A DNA stretch of 64,000 nt from Gnetum montanum (Eukaryota; Streptophyta; Gnetopsida; Gnetales; Gnetaceae), in NCBI GenBank assembly GCA_015680685.1, contig MNCI01002247.1, forward strand, positions 54,918 through 118,917, read 5' to 3'. The position numbers were made by a program, and so were the translations under genes. The notes beneath the pieces were generated by a model. The model did no database searches and had not been told where the DNA came from. It saw only the letters and a program-made list of their open reading frames with translations. Positions within the stretch are counted from its first letter, which is position 1. Each line of letters starts with the position of its first letter. Shown one piece after another: positions 45,639-56,880 of the stretch.

Positions 45639-46466
45639 TGATGAGTGGCGAGGTACCCCTACACTCAACCATACGAATACGAGCATTACATGGGCGATCC
45701 GTTCGAACTCCACAGACTAAGTGCCTACACGCCTTATGGAACACCTAAGGTTAATCAATCATTGTCCTCCCAAGCTTACTTGTATTTGTCATGGTTGTAT
45801 GGTTAAGTAAGCTTGAGGTATGTGATTTTTATATCTTTAATGTTTTTATCACCCATGCTAAGAGAGGAAAGGGTGAAGAGATTAAGTAACTAACTTTAAC
45901 TAACTAAGCTTTAATTACCCTAGCATAAGTATCCATTCCCACTTATCGTTTCACACTCTGAACCAATGCAACATTGTTGGGATTACCAAACGCTATTCAT
46001 TACTAGGATTACCAAGCGTAACGCACGTGCTCAAACTGGTCCTACTGAATGCACTTAACTATGAGAGTTGAGGGTTGAGAAAGATTAATTCCTTAAGAAA
46101 GCATTTAAACACTTAACAATAATTAAAGTCCTATATAGCTTAGTCCATGCACTGCAAGGTTTATCCAAAAGTTCTTCTTTATTTCCGTACACAAACGTGT
46201 GCTTAGGTACAATATTTGCTTGAATAAAGATCCGTTCACTTTGGGACTCCTACTACCGGCACATGGAAATTATTCTAACTCTGGAATGGAAAAATGGTAA
46301 GAGGTTGGCTAAGGTCTAGATCTAGATGGAGAAACAAGGGAGAGCCACCTCTTATTTATAGAACTAATGACGGGTTGCGATATCGCGTATGCGATATCGT
46401 AGGGAAAGATACGATATCATGGGGAAAGACGCGATATCGTAGCCCATGCAATATTGCGTCCCATCA
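45639..46466 (-). repeat. 5' LTR of T2-B (828 bp)
   Basis: TG..CA, 36 bases longer than the 3' LTR because of an extra GATATC-bearing unit at 46,425-46,460. TATA box at 46,360-46,352. Confidence 0.92.
46352..46360 (-). promoter_or_regulatory. TATA box of T2-B 5' LTR
   Basis: Minus strand CTATAAATAAGAGG, as in T2-A and T2-C. Confidence 0.75.
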
Positions 46467-46471
46467 CTAGT
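46467..46471. other. Target site duplication of T2-B (right copy)
   Basis: CTAGT directly right of the 5' LTR, identical to 39,645-39,649. Confidence 0.9.
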
Positions 46472-46620
46472 GATCTTACAAGCATGTTATATGCTACATC
46501 TTTTATCCTTATTCTTAGATTCTCTCCTAGGTCATTTCTTTTCATGGGTATCATACACCTTGTTAGAATAAGATTATGATTCTCTATGATGTTCTACTAC
46601 ATGATCTAATTATAGATTAA
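46472..46620 (-). pseudogene. CCR4-like deadenylase retropseudogene, 5' part
   Basis: The minus strand encodes MKRNDLGENLRIRIKDVAYN followed by ML, the start of the nuclease domain (family pattern KRNDLGE..R.R..SYN.LA). Removing T2-B and one CTAGT places it directly before YPPWGLN at 39,620, with a small frameshift between. Upstream of about 46,620 no further similarity is seen. Confidence 0.75.
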
Positions 46621-47979
46621 ATTAGTATACATCTTATAGACCATTCTAGTTCACCAACTGATTCTCCAACTGATTGGTTGATTGAGTTAATAACAATTAC
46701 GTACATTACATAGACTCTTAATGACTTTTCTACCCCTTTTAGAACATTGAATTTGATAGTGTAACTAATGAAACATTAGGGTCTATTAACCTAAGAGTAT
46801 CTATCTCTAGATGTTAAGCAACTAATCTTAAGGTCCAAGATGATCAAAGAGGTTAGATTTGCTAGTCCTAATAATTTAATTATTAGGCATGGTTTGTCAG
46901 TCTAAGTTATGACCTCTTAAGGTGTGGGGTAATTTAGGTATCTAGATGATTAATTTGACCTTACCATTAAGTGAAAAAGGTTGAAAAATATTAGAAACAA
47001 TTATTTTTATGTTAGAAATTAACATTGTATGTCTAGATTATGTTAAATTAAACCTTCAAGGGTCTTCAGGCATAGTTTTGAAGAAATTAGTAAAAACTAG
47101 TTTCTAGAGCTCTATAGAATAGATCTAACTTTACCATTATATCCATAAGATTAAAATATACTAAAAATTACTCTTCTTTTTACCAAAAAAAATCCCTCCT
47201 AGATCAAAAGTTATGGCTCATTATCTACAAAAATTTGAGACTTCTCAAGAGCTTCCTGAGACATCATCCATTCCTGTACTACTCAAGGGCAAGTGGACTT
47301 AAGTATAGAATTTTTATAACATGTTATGCCTATCAATTTGACTGATTATTAATTTTTGGCCACATTTTTTTCTTTAAATGTTTCCCACCCTAAAACATCA
47401 AGTTCAAAGTTTTATGTTATTTAATGGTTTTGAAATTTTCCAAATGCTAAAATTATTGAAGAAGGCTATATATGATGGTAGCTAGTGAAGGTAGTATTCA
47501 TTGGTGCTCTTAGCCATCATGGATCCAAAATTTTCAATGGTGAGAGAAATGACAATAGATGCAGTGATGATAATGGTGGAGTAAGAGGGAGTAGTAGACA
47601 ATGGAAAATAGCCACCATGACAAGAGGGTAATGAGTAGAGAACACATGATGGTAGGTGATGGAGAGTACATGGTGATGGATGACAAAGAGCATGTAGAAC
47701 TACAGTCATGGTAGATGAGGATTTTCTTACTATGTGTCACTTTCTGGACATTAGTGTGATCCTATAAGAGCTTGTGTAGCCCCAAATAGGTTGCATGGCT
47801 CTCTTGTAGGGGCCTCATAGCCCTTGGTAGATCGGCATAGCCTTCAAGATAGTGTGGCCTAGCCTAAAAATTGAAATCATTATTATTTTTATTTTTAATT
47901 TAATTTTTTTATTTTTTAAATTAATATTTATACAAAATTAGTAATTTATGTAACCAAAGTACTTAGGCCTAATGGCTTG
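46621..47979. other. AT-rich spacer, nothing recognised
   Basis: No gene or known repeat. 47,480-47,710 is a low-complexity stretch rich in GATGG/CCATC. CTAGA at 47,980-47,984 is the presumed left target duplication of T2-C, untestable because the 3' end of T2-C is lost. Confidence 0.55.
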
Positions 47980-47984
47980 CTAGA

Positions 47985-48786
47985 TGATGAACCGCGATAT
48001 CACGTCCATGATATCGGATCAACCATGCAATGTCGAATACTCGATATCGCAGCCTACCTCCTTGCCTATAAATAAGAGGTGACACCCTTGGTTTCCACAT
48101 TAGAAGTTAGTCCCTTAGCCAAACTCTTATCATTTTTTCCCCAGAGTTAGAATTATTTCTGCATGCCTGTAGTGAGATTCATAGAGTGAACGGATCCTTA
48201 TTTGAGCATTGTGTACCTGAGCACACTTTTTGTACGGCAATAAAGACGAACTTTATGATAAACCTTGTAGTATACAAAATAGATTAATTAGCATTAATTA
48301 TTATTTAATGTTGTCCCAGTTAATTAATGATCTCTCTCACCCTACAACTCTCTTAGTTAAATACACTCAGTACGACCGCTTTGAGCATACATGTAGTGCT
48401 TGGTAACCTAGTAACAATTAGCGTTTGGTAATCCTAACAGCATTGCACTAGTTTAGGATGTGTACAACAAGTGGGAACGGATACTAGTTTTAGGAGTAAT
48501 TAGAACTTAGTTAATTATTAGTTAAATTAGATTAGTTACTTAGTAATCTCTCCCCCTCCTTACTAGTGTAGGATATAAAATACATAAAAACCATAAAAAT
48601 CATATGCCTCAAGCTTACTTAACCATACAACGACGACATACAAGTAAGTTTGGGAAGAAAATGATTAACCAACCCATTGTTATTCCACAAAGGTGCATAG
48701 GCACTTAGTCCTTGGAATTCGACCAGATCGTGCATGAAATGCTCGTATTCGTATGGTTGAGCATAGGGGTACTTCAGCACTCATCA
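47985..48786 (+). repeat. 5' LTR of T2-C (802 bp)
   Basis: TGATGAACCGCGATATC to CACTCATCA. GATATC palindromes at 47,994-48,050, TATA box TATAAATAA at 48,067-48,075. Confidence 0.9.
48067..48075 (+). promoter_or_regulatory. TATA box of T2-C 5' LTR
   Basis: CCTATAAATAAGAGGTG, matching T2-A at 23,712. Confidence 0.75.
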
Positions 48787-48787
48787 T

Positions 48788-48805
48788 TGGTGCTGTTGCT
48801 AGGGA
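48788..48805 (+). other. Primer binding site of T2-C (tRNA-Asp)
   Basis: TGGTGCTGTTGCTAGGGA, one base after the LTR. Against the tRNA-Asp complement the changes are mainly C to T. Confidence 0.82.
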
Positions 48806-48918
48806 CTTAGTTATTTGTGTGCTAAGTAAAACTTAGGAAATTATTCACATCATTGGAACAAACCCTTAGTGTTGGTTAAGAAAAATATAATAGTACATTG
48901 CACAATAAACAAGACAAG

Positions 48919-51250
48919 ATGTCTTCTTCTTTGCACAAAAGCACTTCACCACCTAGGACTAACACAAGAAGTAATCGGCGGTAGGATACACATGATGTTG
49001 ATTTGTCAGTCCCTCAATAGTTTCATGTGGTATATATTCATCTCAATGAATACGTACCCAACTTCACCTTTATTCTCCACGAAGACAAATAGCTATGTTG
49101 GTGTGACCTGGAAGCTAACATAGTGTTACCTCCTGACTGTTCAATCCCAAGTATGCTTCTTTGTGCTCTCATAGGAATAGGCATGCAACACTTACATGGG
49201 GAATACATTGCACAGGACTATGATTTGAGATACTATCGTCCCATAGAGGCACAACATCAAATCAATTTGCAACAGGAGAGACACCATAAGTCCTTGATAG
49301 GAAAATGATCTAAGGATGCCCCCCATGTTTTAAGTAAAATTGAGGGTGATGAACCTGCCTTAGGTAGCCACCCACATAACAATGTTCCTCCCCTTGACTT
49401 TGGACAAGGGGTTGTGTATCAGAACCTTCATTCTACTATTCATAACCTAGGTGTTGATACCAATAGACACAAAATTATCCGAAAAGGAATAAGGACACAT
49501 GACAAAGGTGGACATTTTGATTGCTATCATGATCGAGGAAGAGACCACCGAAGAGAAGGTAGTAGACACAGTCATGGTGGTGGTTCTTCTTCTTATTTAC
49601 CTTCATCATCTCCTTCACCCTCTCCTTCAGTGTCTGGACATAGCCATAGAGAAAAATATTGTGAGGATAAGGGCAAACAAAGTGAAAGTCATAGATGAGA
49701 TAGCCAAGATAGAGGAAAAGGGCACTCTAGGAAATCATGCCATAGAAGAAGGGAGGGTAGGAAATAGTGTAGGCACCATAGACACCATGAATGAGATGAT
49801 CATGACGAACCCCTACTCGCTACCCAAAGCATGCTAGACATAATTGAGGCCATGAGAGTTCCAACAAGGCACCAAAAAGATAGTAGGATTAAGAGGTTAG
49901 ACATAAATAACATCCCACGATTTAAAGGGGATATAATTATGATCCTCAAAATCACTTAGAAGAATTTCATGATGCGTGTGCCTTGAAAAACATAGAAAAT
50001 GAGTGGCCAAAACATAAGTTGTTCCCACGGAAACTAATAAAAGAAGCTAAAAGCTGGTACCAGTCCTTAGAACTGGAATCCATTTGTAGGTGGAGTACTA
50101 TGTTAGAATTGTTCAATGATAAGTACCAAACATACTCTCGGATGTCTAACCTACAAAAGTAAATCCAAGGATGAAAACAAGGAAGTCATGAACCCTTAGA
50201 TGCTTCCATGGATAATTATTATGCACTATTACATCATTTTCCCTGCCATGGTTATTCGTAGTGGGATCAACTACGCCATCTCATAGATGGGATTAGGAAT
50301 GAAACAAGAAGAACCCTTGGGACTTATGCCCAAGGAAGGTTATCTAAGCTTAGGTTCCATCAAATTCATAGACTACTGGAGAAAGTTGCTAAGGAAGAAG
50401 GTGAGCTACAAAAGAGAGTGTGAAAGAATATAATCGAGACCCTTCACTTTGGAAGAAAGGAGTAAGATTTTGTGAGGATGAGCAAGAGTCACCACTCAAA
50501 GACATGGTGAATAGGAAAACATTACCTATCTAAAAGTTAGCATCAAAAGTATTGGCAAAGGTAGACCAAATGTGGGACTTCCTAGATAGTAGGTTTCAAA
50601 CTATTCTCAAATTAGTAGAGGAGTCTAGAGAGTAAGGTAGTGATCGTGACAAAAGAAACAAGAGAGAAACAGAAAATGCATGTAAAAAAGGGTAAGGGTA
50701 AAGTTGCTATTATTGAAAATGTTGTGGACTCAGATATAGATGATGATAGTGGATGTGAGATATGTCAATATGATCATCCTAAGGGATGTTGCCCTATGAT
50801 CTCAGATCTGTAGAAGTCTGGGGTGTATGCACTTAATCCACATTTAAACAAAAGACAAACATCCTGATGGTTACCTTATCCCCAAGGTAACCCAAGGTAG
50901 TCCCAAAAACCTTTAATGTATTATCCAAGTGGAACTCCACCAAAATCAATTGAGCAACATCAATAGTGGCATCACCCATAATCATGGGGAATGCCACCAC
51001 CAAGGCAACAATATCCTTACCAACAACCTGACCCATATGGATATTATGTGTAACATCCAATCTCTCCACATGACTCTATTGGTCACATTACTCCCCAACA
51101 TCACTACCAAGCTCACGAGTACTATAGGACTCCCTCTCCTAGAGGCAATATTCCACAAGTGTACCATCCTTCAAATCCAGCCGCATCTCTCCCACCAATA
51201 GCTCCATTACCACCTACTCTAGCAATGCAAGGTGAACTCCCTACTTAGCC
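48919..51250 (+). pseudogene. T2-C gag pseudogene
   Basis: ATG at 48,919 as in the other copies. It has an N-terminal domain, a His/Ser-rich spacer (49,500-49,700), a gag domain (about 49,910-50,420) and a knuckle near 50,755-50,795 that keeps both Cys (C-x2-C-x3-H-x3-CC). Frameshifts and stops are frequent. Confidence 0.82.
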
Positions 51251-52235
51251 ACAACAATGCAATGCACAAGGGTTGTTAATTCTCGACCTACTATTGGTTC
51301 TAACAACTGTATGAAGAAAAGATCTTTCTTTAGAACCAATAGTTCAACCAAGCCTTTGCAACCCCAAGTAGTTGAGTCCTTGGATGTCTCAGTATCAAAT
51401 AAAGCTTCAGATCCCCCTTCAAACCTAACACCACATTCAATGTATACGATCATGTTAACACATGTCATTACTAATTAGATCAAAGTTGGCCACCTTTCCA
51501 GGAAATTCTTTGATGCTAGGAGTTCCCTAATATATCTACAAATTGCTAGGAATGAGCCATGCAAAGCTCTTTTGGATTCAGGTTCCGGTGTCAACCTAAT
51601 ATCCAAAGAAATGTATAAGGCTTGGAACCTACCTCCATTAAAAAATAGTAATGTCCATTTAGAGTTGGCCAACCAGTCCATCACTATTCCCTTGGGATTA
51701 GTGGAGGACACAGTTACCACTATTTATGGATGGTCATATATAGATGACTTCCTAGTGATTCAAGTGAACAACAGTAAGGGGGACTTCCAAATAATAATGA
51801 AAAGGGCATGGCTAAGCACTATTGATGCATGCCTAGGAATCCACAATCTTTTCCTAGAAATCTCTAACGAAAATACTTTTGGAAAGATCAATAAGAAGAA
51901 GGTTTCATGCATCGCATATAGTGACATAGGGTGCAATTGCGTGTAGAGATCATGGGTTGTGAAAAGTTTAACATTGCCTTCATGCAATTAGTGTGCACAA
52001 ATGATCAACATACAAAGGTCCATTACAAGAAGACACCTAGTGGTTGAAAGATGATCAAGAAAGTAGCTCGATTATATGCATGGAACTCACTAAGGGTTTG
52101 AATTATGTTTACATAGATAGCATAGATGCATTAGAGCAAGTCCACCACCAACTTCCCAATCCTAACTTAGAAAACATCAACTGGGGAAAGTTGGAAATTC
52201 CTAAGAAATTTAAACAAGAGCCCTTAAAGCTAAAA
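51251..52235 (+). pseudogene. T2-C protease and linker pseudogene
   Basis: LLDSGSGVNLISKEMYKAWN (51,567-51,630) holds the D-S-G motif. The Gly after IIM in the second conserved segment is Lys (IIMKRAWL, near 51,800). The linker from 52,040 leads to the point (52,215) where T2-A and T2-B jump to the 3' region. Confidence 0.82.
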
Positions 52236-53290
52236 TAATTGCCCACCGGTATGGAATACATGTTCCTTAAGAATGGAAAATCGGTAATCATCAACACAAG
52301 ACTTTCTCCACAACAAAAAGAGAATATGCTTAAGGTAATAAACAAGTGGTCAAAAGCCTTTGCTTGGTCATATCTAGAATTAATTGGAATAGATCCTAGG
52401 ATATGCCAACATAGGATTTACACTAACTCCTCCATGAAGCCTCAAAAACAACCATAGAGGCAATTGAACCCAAAGTTAAAGAAAGTAGTAAAAGAAGAAA
52501 TCAAATAGCTTCTAAAGGCTAGGTTCATATACCCCATTGCTGATAGCGAATGGGTTAGCCCCTTAGTAATCGTTCCTAAAAAGGGAGGCAAATGCAGGGT
52601 GTGCATAGATTTTAGGCTACTAAACATGGCAACATTCAAGGATCACTTTCCATTGCCATTTGTTGAACAAGTCTTAGACACAATCACAGGGCATCGCTAT
52701 TATAGTTTTCTGGATGGATATAGTGGATACAATCAAATACAAATAGCCCCTAAAGACCAAGCCAAAACTATGTTCACCATTCCTTGGGGAATGTTTGCAT
52801 ACAAAAAGAAATGTTGTTTGGCTTGTGCAATGCCCCTGTAATGTTTCAATGCTTAGTTCTAAGCATATTCTTGCAGCTGATAGGAAATGGTGTGAAAGTC
52901 TTTATGGATGACTTCTCCACTTACAGAGCAAGTTTTAATCAAGCCTTGGACTGATTAGAGCAAGTGCTGAAAAGATGTGTAGAAACTAATTTGAGGCTCA
53001 ACTAGCAAAAAAGCCATTTGATGATCCAAGAAGTTTTAGTACTTGGGCATAAAATCTCACATGTAGGGATAGAGGTAGAACTTGAGAAAATCAAAGTCAT
53101 CCAAGGAATTACTCGTCAATTGGAAACTATCAAAGACATTCAGTCATACCTTGGACACATTGGCTACTATAGGAGATTCATAGAGAACTTTTCAAAGATT
53201 GCCAAACCATTGGTAAAGCTAACAAAAAAGGATGTACCATTCAAGTGGACCAGGGAATTTGAACTAGCTTTCCAAACTCTGAAATAGAAG
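52236..53290 (+). pseudogene. T2-C reverse transcriptase pseudogene
   Basis: FAWSYLELIGIDPR (52,360-52,400) precedes RT. WVSPLVIVPKKGGKCR, CIDFRLLN and FLDGYSGYNQI are well preserved. A frameshift lies near 52,807 just before the LFGLCNAP segment. The active site reads FMDD (near 52,903-52,914). The thumb region LGHIGYYRRFI is at 53,150-53,185. The layout is that of the Athila lineage. Confidence 0.87.
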
Positions 53291-53640
53291 TTGGTAGAAA
53301 CACCCATTCTACAAGCTCCTGACTAGTCCAAACCATTCCATGTCATGACTGATGTGTCCAACTATGCCTTAGGATCCATACTTACACAACTAGATAACCA
53401 AAAACGTCCTTACTACATCCACTATGCAAGTAAAAGTATCGTTGGTGCAAAAGTTAACTACACTATTACAGAAAAAGAATTAATGGTGTAGCGTTTGCAC
53501 TAGAAAAGTTTAGACACTATGTATTAGGATACAAATTATTCATACACATAGATCAAAGTGCAATCTAGTTCCTCATGAATAAGCCAATGGTAAGCCCCCA
53601 TATTATATGATGTCTAATAATCCTACAAGAGTTCGATTTA
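53291..53640 (+). pseudogene. T2-C RNase H pseudogene
   Basis: MTDVSNYALG (Asp near 53,350), YTITEKEL (Glu near 53,475) and FIHIDQSA (Asp near 53,550) retain the catalytic pattern. A single-base loss near 53,493 and stops break it. No second RNase H is present in this family. Confidence 0.82.
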
Positions 53641-55113
53641 ATGATGATTGATCGTAAAGGCACCGAGAATGAGGATGAGGATCCAATTTTTGATCATTTC
53701 CTTGATGAGTTCCTCTTTTCTGGTGTAGTGAATAACCAATCACCCATGGAGAAAAACTTGTATAGTAGCATTCTTACCTATCTCCTTACCCAACAAACAC
53801 CACAAGAGTTGGACCTTAAGAAGAAACAATAGTTTCTTCACAAAGACAAGTACTTTATGGAGATCAATGGACAACTTTACAAAATATGTCTTGATGGCTT
53901 GATTTGATGATGTGTTCCCAATAGAGATCAATTAAGAGTTATCCAAGATGCTTATGAGGGCCCTTGTGGGTGTCATTATGCTGGGAGATGAACAACCATC
54001 AAGATCCTGCTTGTAGGATATTATTAGCCTACCTTGTTTCGGGACACCCATCAATTTGTCCAATCTTGTGGGTGCTTTCAACGTGATGGGGGAATGACTG
54101 CTAGAATGGAGGGTCCACAAAAATGGATTCAACCATTAGAACCCTACAAAATTTGGGGAATTGATTTCATGGGGCTCAGTACACCAATGTTCAATGGAAA
54201 AGCTTACATCATAGTCCTCGTAGACTACTTAACAAAATGGGCTGAAGTAGCCGCTGTTAAAGATTTCACATCATCTATAGCTGCACAATTTGTTCAACAA
54301 CAAATCATAAATAGGTTTGATGTGCCATGTGCACTTATCTCAGATAATGGTGCACACTTTATAGGTGCAACTTCTTGGAAGTTAATGCAACACTTAGGGG
54401 TTGAGCATAAATTGACTACACCATATCACCCCCAAGCAAACGGTCAAGCTAAGGTCACCAATAGGGAGATTACTAAGATACTAATTAAAACCATTAGTAA
54501 GTATAGGTGAGACTAGAGCACTAAACTGAATTATGCTCTTTGGGCATACCACTCCACATGGAAACTCCCTACAGGCTACTCTCCCTACGAGTTAGTGTAT
54601 GAAAAACTTCCAACACTCCTTATCCAAACTGATCTCCGTACACTAGCCACGACATGTGACCTCAACCTTGACCTTGATCTAGCACAAAAACAAAGATTGA
54701 TGACTCTTAACTTGCTAGATGAGAACTGACTAGCTGCCCTATCATCTAATGAGTTGCACAAGACATTTAATAACCAATGTCATGACCTAAAAATTAGGAA
54801 AGTTAAGTATTAGCCAGAAGATAAAGTTCTCTACTATAACCCCACACATGTGTCACAATGTACCAAATTTCAAACACTGTGGGAAGGACCTTACATTATC
54901 TATGAAAATTTTCCTTCAGGGGCCATAACCATATATAAACCTGAGAGCCTAGATAAGAGACTGTTAGTCAATGTGCAAAAAGCAAAACCTTTCCATGAGT
55001 TTAGGACAGCCAAAAAATATGCTACCTTTGTAGGTGGCAAACTTGCTCATTATTTCAAATCTCCTCCTTCCAACTCGGTCATGGGGGAGATGGCCACCTT
55101 TGCTAATCATTGA
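53641..55113 (+). pseudogene. T2-C integrase pseudogene
   Basis: The zinc-binding region (53,905-54,085) is damaged: the first His is Tyr (DAYEGPCG) and one Cys of the final pair is lost. The core has WGIDFMG (first Asp near 54,163) and LISDNGAHF (second Asp near 54,345). The catalytic Glu is Lys (NGQAKVTN, near 54,450). The C-terminal part to 55,113 ends in FANH-stop, over the start of the noncoding region. Confidence 0.87.
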
Positions 55114-56035
55114 AAGCCCTCAGTTCTTTCTAAATTTTTGTCTTACACATTTTTGTTTTACACATTTTTATTTCACACATTTTTGTTTTGCACAATTCTT
55201 TAGTCTTTCTTATTTTTGTTTTACACCATCGTTCATATTTTTACCATTTTTTTGTGTGATTTCTTTATTTTTTTCGTCACCCAATAAGTGTTCAAGATGG
55301 TGGCATAAATAATATCATATTGATTGCTAATGCTTGGATTTTACTTTTGAAGTATGATGTTGATATTTAGGTATGGTTCTTTTGATTAAATAAGCAATGA
55401 GTCCACGTCATTCATACATCCATAAAATCCTATGATCTCCCTTGGCTTGGAACTATATAGTCCCTTTCTCTAATAAAACTATTAATGAATTGGTGGCTGG
55501 TTATTTTTCAAACTAAGGAAGGACTCAAGGGATGAAAAGGGTGTTACTTCAAGAGGATTTGATGCATTTGTGTTGGTTATTCTCTTGAGTTCTTAGATTC
55601 TTTTTCCTTGGGTTTTCCACCATTCTGACCATTCATCAAATATCCAAAAGTTAAGTACATGAAAATAAGTGTTTACATGGTGTGGTTCTCATGCAAAAAA
55701 CACAAAAAAAATAGTGAGAATTCAAAGCACACCCCTTAGACACAATAATGAACTTGGGCTAAACACACTAGTTATAGCACTAGAAAGACATGTTACCAAT
55801 GCCTAAAGGTTCCCTCTAACTAAGGCCCTATCTTGCTTCTTGGTTCTCCATCTCACTCTCCCTGGAATGGTGGTGATTTTCTGTAGAGGCATTCTTGTTG
55901 CTTTAAGAGGATAGGTTGGTCAAATGTGTTGATGCGAGGTCATTGAATGTGATTTGTTAAGCCTGGATTTGGAATGAGTTCTACTTGGTCACATTAACCA
56001 TAAAACACACAAGGGACTTTACATAACCTTGTTCT
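55045..56035 (+). other. T2-C 3' noncoding region (truncated)
   Basis: Matches T2-A from 21,632 to about 22,665, including GTCATGGGGGAGATGGCC (55,078). It ends abruptly. Confidence 0.8.
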
Positions 56036-56606
56036 TGAATTTCCATTTGTTGGCACATTTGGCCATTCCATGGAATAGTTGGACTTGAAAATTTAAAAGT
56101 GAACATGTAGCTTTAAGGTTATGGGTTGATGGGTGTTTTGGAGAAGTAATCCATTGGTAAATAAAATGATGTTGAGGCCTTCTTCGGATACGAAATTTAA
56201 GTGCTAAATTATTCCTTTGGATGGATATTGAGAGATAGTATAATAGCAAACAAGAATTATATTATTTACCTGAGAAAGCATTAGCGGAGGACATGATTAA
56301 AAATATGAATAATGCAAAAAAAAAAATCACTGGAAGAGTCCCAAATTAAAATAAAAATCAAATTTTTCCAAGGATAAAGCCCCACATTCGAGTTCATTTG
56401 CAAAAAAAAAAACGTCATCCTGAGTGTGAACACAAACAAAATAGATAAATCAAAGCTGCAGATGCTGATAAAATAAGATAATAAAACCAACTGTAAGCCA
56501 CAGAAGACATTTGAAGCATTGGTAGGATTTGGTTTTGTGGTGCAAGCAAGTAGGAGGAGAGCGATTGATTTCTTCGTGTCGGACTGAGGGTTTGATAAGA
56601 AAAATA
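56036..56606. other. Unique sequence before DUF4057 fragment
   Basis: No repeat match within the window. Poly(A) runs at 56,316 and 56,403. It may contain the 5' UTR or promoter of the fragment downstream, but nothing decisive is visible. Confidence 0.4.
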
Positions 56607-56880
56607 ATGCAAGGCAAGAACCAGAAGCCAAATTCATCAGGCAAAAGAACCACCATAGATCTGTTCAGCTGGTCTGAGATGTCGCCCGTTACTCTACCAA
56701 AATCTGAAAATGACGTCTTGCAAGGCCACTCTCGTCCAGTAGGTGGAGTAAGTTCGAGTTCATTCATAGAGCAGGTGACTCCAGAGCAAACAGACACATT
56801 TTACAAAGGGAAACCCTGCTCAGATTCAAAGTAAAAGAAATGAATGGTAATGGAATATTTAGCATTGCTGATTCTTAGAA
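56607..56880 (+). pseudogene. DUF4057-family protein, N-terminal fragment
   Basis: ATG at 56,607 opens a frame with TTIDLFSWSE, GHSRPVGGVSS, EQVTPEQTDT and KGKPCSD. One base out of frame it continues YKVKEMNGNGIF or nearly so (56,828-56,860). Plant DUF4057 proteins (function unknown) have the same order: T.DLL.WSE, a SHQPSDGIS-like stretch, GQVT.EE, KRKPCSGYKLKEMTGSGIF-like. The fragment matches about the first 75 residues, then a stop or an exon end comes at about 56,880. The one-base shift near 56,828 suggests a pseudogene. Codon use and lack of TAG stops make it younger-looking than the TEs. Confidence 0.65.

Larger units (their letters stand above)
39650..46466 (-). mobile_element. T2-B: complete gag-protease-only Athila-like element
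   Basis: Two LTRs (TG..CA), primer site, gag, protease, noncoding region and purine tract are all present on the minus strand and bounded by CTAGT duplications. RT, RNase H and integrase are absent, with the T2-A junction. The element lies inside the CCR4-like pseudogene. LTRs differ at about 17 of the first 255 bases, so the insertion is old. Confidence 0.92.
47985..56035 (+). mobile_element. T2-C: Athila-like element with full pol, 3' LTR lost
   Basis: 5' LTR, tRNA-Asp primer site, gag, protease, RT, RNase H, integrase and the first kilobase of the 3' noncoding region are present. Homology with T2-A stops near 56,035 (CACCTTGTTCTT), so the rest of the 3' region, purine tract and 3' LTR are missing. 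It shows the autonomous form from which T2-A and T2-B differ. Confidence 0.9.

Noticed and set aside
56281-56797. Overlapping minus-strand ORFs of 115-118 codons
   Set aside because: They run opposite the DUF4057 fragment, cross poly(A)/poly(T) runs and show no known motif.
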